From the NCBI RefSeq assembly GCF_900110645.1, contig NZ_FOFB01000005.1, positions 62,001 to 126,000 of the forward strand: a stretch of 64,000 bases of DNA, in the 5' to 3' direction. Source of the DNA: Neolewinella agarilytica. GTDB taxonomy: Bacteria; Bacteroidota; Bacteroidia; Chitinophagales; Saprospiraceae. Below, piece by piece: positions 26,091-32,641 of this stretch. Each line of letters starts with the position of its first letter. The first letter of the stretch is position 1. The notes beneath the pieces were generated by a model. It searched no databases. It had not been told where the DNA came from and worked only from the letters and a program-made list of their open reading frames with translations. Made by a program: the position numbers and the translations under genes.

Positions 26091-26123
26091 TAGCCTGCGG
26101 TATATTCTTATCTTTCCAGAAAA

Positions 26124-27641
26124 ATGCCCCGATTCTGCTTCCTGGTATTTCTTGCCCTGCTAAGTTCCACTACTTCCTGTCAACGATGGACCGAGCAAGC
26201 CATCACCTCCGCCAGTGAGGCCCGCTTCCCGGCGGCCATTCAGGACCTCCGCGACTTCGTCGCGATTCCCAACGATGGCCATTACCCCGGGCAAATCCTG
26301 GCAAACGTCAACTGGGCAGGCCCAAGGCTGGGCTCGCTGGATTTCAACACACAAGTACTGACCGTCAACGAAGTCCCCTTCGTGCTGGCCACAAAGGAAT
26401 ATCACCCGGATCGCCCCTGGGTACTCTTCTACCTCCAGATCGACGGGCAGCCCGTCGATGCCAGCCAGTGGGATCAGCCTTCTCCCTTCGAGGTGGCGCT
26501 AAAACGGATGGACGCCCATGGGCAATGGCAGACCATTCCCTGGCCTGCAGGAGACAAGGTGCCCGAGCCCGATGATCGCTTCTTCGGCCGTAGCACTTCT
26601 GACTCCAAGGGGCCAGCACTTTCACTGATCAATGCATTGGAAATACTCAGGGACAGAGGCAAAAAGCCTGCCTTTAACGTCAAGCTCATCCTCGACTTTC
26701 AGGAAGAGATGAGTAGCCCGCAGTTGCCAGAGTTGGTCAGGCAGTATCGTCAGGAGTTGGCAGCGGATCGTCTGGTGGTCATGGACGGCACCCGCCACGT
26801 ATCCAACATGCCAACACTCACTTTTGGTGCAAGGGGGATTGCTACGACGACACTGCGGGTATTCGGCCCTCGCCAGCCGATGCACAGCGGTCAGTACGGT
26901 AATTTCGTCCCTAACCCGGTCTTCCGATTGTCCAAACTGCTGGCGGGGATGAAAGACGATGACGGCCGCGTCCTCATTCCCGGCTGGTACGATGGTATTG
27001 AGCTCTCCGAAGAAGAGAAGAAACGGATGAACGCCGTACCCGAAAACGCCGACAGCATTGCCGCCCGCATCGGCATTGCCCGTCCGGAGCGGGTAGGGGA
27101 GACCTACCAGGAAGCCCTGGCCTATCCCACGCTCAACGTTCGGGGGCTGAAGGCCGCCTACGTGGGTGGGGCTGTCCGGACGATTATTCCGGAGGAGGCC
27201 ATTGCCATGATCGATATCCGTCTCGTTCCGGAATCAGACGGTCAGCGCCTGCTGGATGCCCTAAGGGAGTACGTCGAGGCGCAGGGCTATTACCTCGTCA
27301 AGGAAGAACCTACGGAAGCGGAGCGCCGGACCCACGACAAGATCGCCGCCCTCTACGGGAAGGTCTCTTACGCCGCTTACCGGACGCCGCTGGATGCACC
27401 GATTGGAGACTGGCTGGGGCGGGCGTTGACGCGTGCCTTCGGCACGCCGCCGGTCAAGATGCGAACGACTGGTGGCTCGCAACCCATCTCACCCTTCATT
27501 CAGGCACTGGGGCTGCCTGCCGTGTCTGTTCGTATCCCTAATCCGGACAACAACATCCACGCTGCTAACGAAAATCTCCGCGTCGGAAACTATCTCGAAG
27601 GCATCCGTACTTGCCTGGGAGTTCTGACGGAAAGCTTGTAA
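26124..27641 (+). CDS. M20-family hydrolase-like lipoprotein with altered metal site
   Basis: A 505-residue protein with a lipoprotein signal (FLVFLALLSSTTSC, lipid Cys at 19). It has the M20 peptidase/deacylase layout: catalytic domain, dimerisation lid (about 235-360) and return to the catalytic domain. Motifs seen are GRSTSDSKGPAL (bridging Asp), LDFQEEMSSPQ (catalytic Glu pair), QPMHSGQYGN (lid His) and NIHAANENLR near the end. The first metal-ligand motif reads YLQIDGQPVD where classic enzymes have HxD, so the usual His is Gln. It may bind one metal, or belong to a subfamily with a changed site. It is expected on the outer or inner membrane facing the periplasm. Confidence 0.82.
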   Translation: MPRFCFLVFLALLSSTTSCQRWTEQAITSASEARFPAAIQDLRDFVAIPNDGHYPGQILANVNWAGPRLGSLDFNTQVLTVNEVPFVLATKEYHPDRPWVLFYLQIDGQPVDASQWDQPSPFEVALKRMDAHGQWQTIPWPAGDKVPEPDDRFFGRSTSDSKGPALSLINALEILRDRGKKPAFNVKLILDFQEEMSSPQLPELVRQYRQELAADRLVVMDGTRHVSNMPTLTFGARGIATTTLRVFGPRQPMHSGQYGNFVPNPVFRLSKLLAGMKDDDGRVLIPGWYDGIELSEEEKKRMNAVPENADSIAARIGIARPERVGETYQEALAYPTLNVRGLKAAYVGGAVRTIIPEEAIAMIDIRLVPESDGQRLLDALREYVEAQGYYLVKEEPTEAERRTHDKIAALYGKVSYAAYRTPLDAPIGDWLGRALTRAFGTPPVKMRTTGGSQPISPFIQALGLPAVSVRIPNPDNNIHAANENLRVGNYLEGIRTCLGVLTESL

Positions 27642-27719
27642 GTGCCCATTGCTTTGCCTAACTTACCCTTGAACCTGCGCGATGCGCCACTGCTTTCCTC
27701 TTTCCTAAACACTCCTAAG

Positions 27720-28760
27720 ATGCGTTTTCTGCTCCTTTTTCTGCTTGCTGTTGGCCTTTTTTCTGCCTGTACGGAAGAAGTCTCCACCTCGTTTGTAGAG
27801 CCTCCCATGGTGGAAGAACCCACCATCACAGCGTCGAACTTTACCTTCCGTGTTCGGGATTACAGCGTTAATCATGCCTATATCAGCAGTCAAAAAGTAT
27901 CCCTCGATGAGGAGTACTTCCATCACCTGGTGCTTACATCCTCTGATGTTTATGTCAACAATGATTTACGGGGAAGCAGTCAGGCGATCGTGATCAATTT
28001 CCGTACCCGGGGTAGCAGCATCGTAGGTAACCACCCACTGATTCGTGAAGGGGCGGATCGATATACTGCGATCGGGGTACTGGGCTATGGCGGTAAAGAA
28101 ACCACGGAATTTCCGCAGCAAATGGAGGCCAACAACGGTCGCTTAAGCCAGGGACTGCTAAGAATTGAGGAAGATGGAGACAGTTATATCATTGATGTTG
28201 ACTTCGGTTCCGAATACCAGGCGGAAGATTTGAAGGGGCAGTACGTCGGTCCGATTATCCCGCTCACCTTGCCTAAAGAGGAAGTTGCTAATCCTGAATT
28301 GTTTCAGGGCCCTAATGAGTTTTCATACTACGGGGTAAAGCATGACCTCAATTATGCTTACCTGCTACCGATGGAAAATCATCCCTCCAATGAACTCTGG
28401 TATTACCTCTACCTCTCTACCGAAGAGATCGTTGAGAATAATGTATTCGTTGGCAGCAGCGACTTACTGATGCTGGTCGTCAGCAGTAATGGCGAATTGC
28501 TGGATGGTACGGTGGCCGCGAGAGGTGAGTCGCGTACCTATCAGGAAGAAGTTCATGGTAAAACGGTACAATCTGCCTTTTACTGTAAAGGCTTAAACTT
28601 CACTACGGGTACTGCTGAAGCAGATGAGTCAGTAGAAACAATCTCCGCTACGGTGGAAACCCAGGGAGAGAATTTCTTAATCCACTTTTCGTCAGCGGCT
28701 ATCTCCGGAGACCCCGTTCTCGAGGGCCGTTTCCGTGGGGCACTGCAAGTGATTGATTAA
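27720..28760 (+). CDS. Lipoprotein of unknown function with two similar halves
   Basis: A 346-residue lipoprotein (LLLFLLAVGLFSAC, lipid Cys near 17). I do not recognise a family. The two halves look related: YFHHLVLTSSDVYVNND with GSSQAIVINF, against WYYLYLSTEEIVENN with GSSDLLMLVV. Each half ends with a similar strand (LKGQYVGPIIPL; LEGRFRGALQVI). This suggests an internal duplication of an all-beta domain of about 155 residues. The frame opens 26 codons upstream, but the Met before RFLLLFLL gives a perfect signal. The gene ends 5 bases before the phosphatase gene. Confidence 0.7.
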   Translation: MRFLLLFLLAVGLFSACTEEVSTSFVEPPMVEEPTITASNFTFRVRDYSVNHAYISSQKVSLDEEYFHHLVLTSSDVYVNNDLRGSSQAIVINFRTRGSSIVGNHPLIREGADRYTAIGVLGYGGKETTEFPQQMEANNGRLSQGLLRIEEDGDSYIIDVDFGSEYQAEDLKGQYVGPIIPLTLPKEEVANPELFQGPNEFSYYGVKHDLNYAYLLPMENHPSNELWYYLYLSTEEIVENNVFVGSSDLLMLVVSSNGELLDGTVAARGESRTYQEEVHGKTVQSAFYCKGLNFTTGTAEADESVETISATVETQGENFLIHFSSAAISGDPVLEGRFRGALQVID

Positions 28761-28765
28761 TCTAT

Positions 28766-29077
28766 ATGCCCCGTAAACTTCTTTTTATCTGTTCCCGCAA
28801 CCAATGGCGAAGCAAAACCGCTGAAACCATCTTCCGGAAACGGGACGATCTTGACGTGAAATCCGCCGGCACTGCCTCCAATGCCCGCATCCGCGTAAAC
28901 GAGGGGATGATCCGCTGGGCGGACACGATCTACGTGATGGAGCGCAAACATGAACGCTACCTGCTCACCCGTTTCTCCCGCCTGACCAAGCACAAGAACA
29001 TCGTCGTGCTGGACATTCCGGATAACTACAAATACATGGACCCGGAGCTGATTGCGGAGTTGGAAGATGTGGTGTAG
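28766..29077 (+). CDS. Low-molecular-weight tyrosine phosphatase-like protein
   Basis: A 103-residue protein of the short predicted protein tyrosine phosphatase group (COG4551 type). The P-loop ICSRNQWRSKTAE carries C9 and R15 in the CX5R arrangement. AGTASNARIRVNEGMIRWAD and the YVMERKHERYL block follow, as in that group. The full general acid loop of typical LMW-PTPs is not obvious; DIPDNYKYMDPELI near the end may supply it. It is directly downstream of the lipoprotein gene. Its end abuts a palindromic repeat shared with the convergent P-loop gene. Confidence 0.8.
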   Translation: MPRKLLFICSRNQWRSKTAETIFRKRDDLDVKSAGTASNARIRVNEGMIRWADTIYVMERKHERYLLTRFSRLTKHKNIVVLDIPDNYKYMDPELIAELEDVV

Positions 29078-29140
29078 TTTGTACCGCCGACTTCAGTCGG
29101 CGAACGTCCGATTCCGCCGACTGAAGTCGGCGGTACAAAC
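29077..29140. repeat. Palindromic repeat, family 2, copy 2
   Basis: A 64-base perfect inverted structure. GTTTGTACCGCCGACTTCAG plus TCGGCG (29077-29102) mirrors the arm at 29115-29140. The unit core is the one found after trpA (339-387). The left end carries the final base of the phosphatase gene. The stop of the opposite-strand P-loop gene (29093) and its last 16 codons lie inside it. Confidence 0.85.
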
Positions 29141-29665
29141 CAGTGCCTGTCGCAGCCGATTTTCTCCTTCGATGATTACCGTACGTTCCTTTGGCAAAAC
29201 AGCCAGGTAGTGCTCGAACAATATTAACCGGTCTTCTGCCTCCGGCGCCTCCCGAAGAGGATCCTCTTCCCAGGGTAAGTCCGGGTAACAGAGCAGGATC
29301 AGGTCGTAGTGACGGGTTTTGGCAGCGTGCAGTACCTCCTCCGGGCAGCTGCCGTACTTCACCTCCGCCCATATTCGAATCACTTCCGGACCGGTGTCGC
29401 AGATCACAAAAGAAGCCGAAGTCGCACGGGCGGCGTCTTCGGCTTCTTTTTGTTTTTGCCAGATGGCGGGTAAATCTGCTGCGGAGTAATCTCCGTTTCG
29501 TTCTAACAAATAGGCACGGGCAGCTTCTTCCACGTAGAGGCCATCCAGGGCAAAGGCCAAATCTCTGGCGAGGGTGGTTTTGCCGGAGGATTCGGGGCCG
29601 GTTATGAGGATGGAGAAAGCTTCGCTTTCTTTAGACGCTTCGCTTTTAGGGGCCAACTTCATCAT
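29093..29665 (-). CDS. NadR-like P-loop kinase/ATPase
   Basis: A 190-residue P-loop protein resembling the ribosylnicotinamide kinase domain of NadR (AAA_28 type). Walker A GPESSGKT lies at 23-30, EEAARAYLLERNGDYSAADL at about 45-65, and CDTGPEVIRIWAEVKYG matches the DTD/TxxW region of NadR kinases. CYPDLPWEEDPLRE resembles the kinase lid. The likely role is phosphorylation of nicotinamide riboside or a similar nucleoside; no adenylyltransferase domain is present. Both ends are repeat-influenced: the N-terminal KSEASKESEAF comes from an inverted repeat and the tail TADFSRRNRTFAD from family-2 repeat DNA. Confidence 0.75.
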   Translation of the reverse strand: MMKLAPKSEASKESEAFSILITGPESSGKTTLARDLAFALDGLYVEEAARAYLLERNGDYSAADLPAIWQKQKEAEDAARATSASFVICDTGPEVIRIWAEVKYGSCPEEVLHAAKTRHYDLILLCYPDLPWEEDPLREAPEAEDRLILFEHYLAVLPKERTVIIEGENRLRQALVCTADFSRRNRTFAD

Positions 29666-29749
29666 TTCTGGTTTAGGTTGTGGTCGCGCCTAAAAGGCGA
29701 AGCCGTCTACAAGATCGCGAAGCGATCTTCTAAAAGCGTAGCGTCTAAA
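29631..29749. repeat. Inverted repeat TTTAGACGCTTCGCTTTTA / TAAAAGCGTAGCGTCTAAA
   Basis: Arms at about 29631-29649 and 29731-29749 surround further small hairpins (GATCGCGAAGCGATC near 29713). The left arm lies inside the N-terminal codons of the NadR-like gene. The right arm is next to the end of the stomatin-like gene. Confidence 0.65.
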
Positions 29750-29766
29750 AAAAAGCAACGTGTTTT

Positions 29767-30732
29767 TTACCGCTCCAACTTAATCTTCTCCTTTTGCTTT
29801 TGCTTACCGGCTTTGAGTTTGTCGGTAGACTCTTTCATCTGCTCACCCATTTGCTGGCTGGCGATGAAGCTGGCGGTCATCTGGCTGAGCATGTCGGAGC
29901 CCGCGTTAGGGGAGTTGGGCAACATGATCAGGTTAGAGTTTACGTTTTCGCCCATACTCTGCAGGGTGTCGTAGTGCTGGGTTACAACGATCAAAGCGGA
30001 AGCTTCCTGGCTGTTGATACCAACGGAGTTGAGGATGTCTACGGACTCTTCCAGACCTTTAGCAATTTCCCGGCGCTGATCGGCAATACCCTGACCCTGC
30101 AGGCGCTTGGATTCTGCTTCGGCCTTGGCTTTGGCGACGATGCGGATCCGGTCGGCTTCGGCCTCATACTCGGCGGCCAGTTTTTCGCGCTCGGCGGCGT
30201 TAATCCGGTTCATGGCAGATTTTACGGTAGCGTCAGGGTCGATGTCGGTTACCAGGGCGCGGACGATGTTGTAACCGTAGCTCTCCATAGCGTCCTGAAG
30301 TTCGGATTTAATGGCGTTGGCGATATCGTCCTTACGCTCGAAAACGTCATCCAGCTTCATTTTCGGTACTTCGGCACGAACCACGTCGAAGATGTAGGAA
30401 TTGATCTGCTCGTCCGGATTGGCGAGCTTATAAAAGGCATCGTACACACTGTCTTCGCCAACGACGTACTGAACGCCTACTTTGAGTTTAACGAAAACGT
30501 TGTCTTTGGTTTTCGTCTCCACGTTTACGTCCAATTGCCGGACTTTAAGGCTCATTTTGCCCGCTACCCGATCGATAAAGGGTACCTTAAAGTGAAGGCC
30601 CGGGCCGCGAACGCTGCTGAAACGACCAAAGCGTTCGAGAACGGCCATTGATTGTTGCTTGACGATGTAAAAAGCGCCGTTGAAAACCAAAAAGGCGAAA
30701 AGGGCAATGATGCCAATAATGGGTAATTCCAT
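29767..30732 (-). CDS. SPFH/band-7 (stomatin/paraslipin-like) membrane protein
   Basis: A 321-residue protein with one N-terminal membrane helix (LPIIGIIALFAFLVFNGAFY). The band-7 domain includes VKQQSMAVLERFGRFSSVRGPGLHFKVPF-type sequence and RAEVPKMKLDDVFERKDDI. A long Ala/Glu-rich coiled coil (AAEREKLAAEYEAEADRIRI) follows, then a C-terminal region ending with KAGKQKQKEKIK. Such proteins oligomerise into membrane microdomain scaffolds and often regulate proteases. No NfeD partner is seen next to it. The Met before ELPIIGI is preferred over an ATG eight codons earlier. Inverted elements fill the upstream gap. Confidence 0.9.
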   Translation of the reverse strand: MELPIIGIIALFAFLVFNGAFYIVKQQSMAVLERFGRFSSVRGPGLHFKVPFIDRVAGKMSLKVRQLDVNVETKTKDNVFVKLKVGVQYVVGEDSVYDAFYKLANPDEQINSYIFDVVRAEVPKMKLDDVFERKDDIANAIKSELQDAMESYGYNIVRALVTDIDPDATVKSAMNRINAAEREKLAAEYEAEADRIRIVAKAKAEAESKRLQGQGIADQRREIAKGLEESVDILNSVGINSQEASALIVVTQHYDTLQSMGENVNSNLIMLPNSPNAGSDMLSQMTASFIASQQMGEQMKESTDKLKAGKQKQKEKIKLER

Positions 30733-30843
30733 GATGTTACTGTGTATTTGTGCCAATATAATGTTTTACCCGCGAAGTAAGTTGAACCTGGTGTTGAGAG
30801 GCTCGACGGAGCGGGATGGAAAGCCGACGAACAGTAAAGTAAT

Positions 30844-30940
30844 GGGCGCGGACGCAGGTGCAGGGAAAGTTGTTGAAAGCAAGGAGTGGACAACTGCCCG
30901 CTGCTTTTTTGCGCAAATCTTTGCACCTGCGTCCGCGCCC
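30844..30940. repeat. Dispersed element, family 1, complete inverted pair
   Basis: The left copy begins GGGCGCGGACGCAGGTGCAG and the right copy ends TTTGCACCTGCGTCCGCGCC. The outer 19 bases are perfect inverted repeats, and the inner ends carry AAGCAAGG and GCTGC segments. At 97 bases it is the best-preserved full unit in the window and would form a long stem as RNA or extruded DNA. Confidence 0.85.
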
Positions 30941-30960
30941 GCCAACAAAAGTGAATCTTC

Positions 30961-30995
30961 TTTGCAACAATATTCTTGCCAAAAGCGTACATTTG
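30961..30995 (+). promoter_or_regulatory. Promoter TTTG - 23 bases - TACATTTG
   Basis: A -33 TTTG at 30961-30964 and a perfect TAnnTTTG at 30988-30995 give a predicted start near 31002. It drives the 467-residue protein gene, with a leader of about 75 bases that contains the hairpin. Confidence 0.6.
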
Positions 30996-31017
30996 CGGAA
31001 CACTCACGGGAGTGGAC

Positions 31018-31059
31018 AAACCTGGTAATGCTGAAAGATGCATTACCAGGTTTTCTTTT
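31018..31059 (+). terminator. Terminator-like hairpin in the 5' leader (possible attenuator)
   Basis: Perfect 14-base-pair stem AAACCTGGTAATGC / GCATTACCAGGTTT with an 8-base loop, followed by TTTTCTTTT. It begins only about 16 bases after the predicted start and ends 18 bases before the ATG. Its position suggests attenuation or a 5' stabilising hairpin rather than a gene-end terminator. Confidence 0.65.
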
Positions 31060-31076
31060 ACCAAGAATACGATACC

Positions 31077-32480
31077 ATGTACGATTTAAACGATGCTTAC
31101 AAACAGCACCTGGAAGCCATTGCGGAGGCCATCCAGGCGAGCCCAAATCTGGCCACCTTCCTGGAAGAGGAAGAAGATGAATTTTATGATGCGCTGAAAC
31201 TGGAGTTTGAACCCCAGATTGAACAGGCGCACCAGCAGCTGATTGATTACAGCCCGCTGGAGATTGAGGCGTTTGAAAGGTATCTGCTTGATGAACGCTT
31301 TGAAGGCTTGTTCCTTCCCCGGGCCCTGGGCTACGCTGTCTTGCGTGGTGAGGTAACGGAGCATTACTACTACGCCCGCCAGAACGATCATTTCGGGACT
31401 ATCCTGAAGGCCATTGCTGTCAACAGCAATTTCGATCAGCTCAGTAGCCGCATCGGTCAGAGTGTTCAGTGTGGCTTTGCCCTAAGCAGCGATATTTTTG
31501 TGACGGGGCTGGTAGACGGTGTGCCCAGCAAACGCGTACGTCAGTTCCTGCAGGCCCAGCGAAGCAGTGATGCACGGACGATGGAAGGTCGCCGCCGGAT
31601 TGAACGTCGCTATCGCAAGCAGTTCCGTAACCGGAACTATCACTACGCTCCTTTCCCGGTTACTACTTCTGAACTAACAACCTACAACTCAGCGCTAATT
31701 GACTTTTTGCTCTTCCGCGTAAGTGGAGATCTGCCCAATGATGCGCTGATGCCTACGCTGCACGCAATGGTAACCCGTCCGGAATTTGCGGGTCGTAAGG
31801 AGATTCTTCGCCCAATGGCGATCTACGGCGCTTACTTTACCCCGAGTGAAGAAGGCCTGCCGGAGTTTATGGAAGCCATTAACCGCGAACGCAAAGCAGA
31901 CCCCGAAGGAATGGCAAATGCTATTCTATCCTTTATCCTGGAGCTTAAGCAGAACCGCGAAGTCCCCTTCGGCCCGGAGCAGGAACAGCGCCTCGGTAAT
32001 GTTATTGACCGGACGATTGATGATGACCTCTCCGCTTACTTTAACCTGACAGATAAAATACACGGAGACGGCTACGTTAACCCCGACGTACACGAAGCCA
32101 TTATGGAAGAACAGGGCAAACACCCTGGTCTTAGCCCCTTCAATGAAAACATCCGGGAAACTATTCACGGTTATTTCAGTCAGCTGGCCAAAGGTCTTGG
32201 AACGAACGAGCGAGACTACATGGAGTGGTTTGAAATCACGGGTAAGCAGTTCCCTGCCTACATTAAAATTTTCGGCAACGAGAGCTTTAACCAACAACTG
32301 CGCGCTCTGGCACGGAAGTATACCAAAGATTTGATCAAAGTTCACACCAATAAGCGGGGTAAAGACTATCGTGATATTAAGAAAACTACGATGGCTACCT
32401 GGCAGGATTACGGCTTCATGACGGAGAAGCAACTCAAAGAATTCTTTAAAACGCCACGAAAGAAGAAAATTGAAGAATAA
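31077..32480 (+). CDS. Conserved-looking cytosolic protein of unknown function
   Basis: A 467-residue, mainly helical, charged protein without signal peptide or membrane helix. I do not recognise a family. The N-terminus is acidic (FLEEEEDEFYDAL, FEPQIEQAHQQLIDYS). A basic stretch (MEGRRRIERRYRKQFRNRNYHY) lies at about 175-200. The C-terminus is Lys-rich (KEFFKTPRKKKIEE). Helical repeats of roughly 40 residues are possible but not clear. The frame opens 13 codons upstream, inside the leader hairpin; the Met before YDLNDAY is preferred. Its own promoter and a strong terminator flank it, so it is a single-gene unit. Confidence 0.75.
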   Translation: MYDLNDAYKQHLEAIAEAIQASPNLATFLEEEEDEFYDALKLEFEPQIEQAHQQLIDYSPLEIEAFERYLLDERFEGLFLPRALGYAVLRGEVTEHYYYARQNDHFGTILKAIAVNSNFDQLSSRIGQSVQCGFALSSDIFVTGLVDGVPSKRVRQFLQAQRSSDARTMEGRRRIERRYRKQFRNRNYHYAPFPVTTSELTTYNSALIDFLLFRVSGDLPNDALMPTLHAMVTRPEFAGRKEILRPMAIYGAYFTPSEEGLPEFMEAINRERKADPEGMANAILSFILELKQNREVPFGPEQEQRLGNVIDRTIDDDLSAYFNLTDKIHGDGYVNPDVHEAIMEEQGKHPGLSPFNENIRETIHGYFSQLAKGLGTNERDYMEWFEITGKQFPAYIKIFGNESFNQQLRALARKYTKDLIKVHTNKRGKDYRDIKKTTMATWQDYGFMTEKQLKEFFKTPRKKKIEE

Positions 32481-32532
32481 GAGTAGTTGAGGTTTGGTCG
32501 TGAAAAAGCGATTGAAACTCCGAACATCAAAA

Positions 32533-32577
32533 AAAACGGCCGGTTCCTTAATAAAGGTCCGGCCGTTTTCTTTTTTA
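32533..32577 (+). terminator. Intrinsic terminator
   Basis: AAAACGGCCGG stem pairs with CCGGCCGTTTT around an AT-rich loop. It is followed by TTTTC then TTTTTT and preceded by an A-run, so it may work in both directions. It ends the 31077-32480 transcript. Confidence 0.88.
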
Positions 32578-32641
32578 CCAATTATTATTGGCTTATTTGG
32601 TCCGGGCTTCTACTAACTCACCCATCTACCCAGACACATCT

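Larger units (their letters stand above)
30733..31076. other. 344-base divergent region with inverted element pair, promoter and leader hairpin
   Basis: No coding frame is credible. From left to right it holds a family-1 inverted pair (30844-30940), a good promoter (30961-30995) for the plus-strand gene, and a 14-base-pair stem followed by a T-rich run (31018-31059) in that gene's leader. The minus-strand promoter of the stomatin-like gene was not identified. Confidence 0.65.

Noticed and set aside
30564-31180. Overlapping frames of both strands across the stomatin-like leader
   Set aside because: They pass through the inverted element pair and a leader hairpin; only the 30732 minus-strand and 31077 plus-strand genes have protein character.
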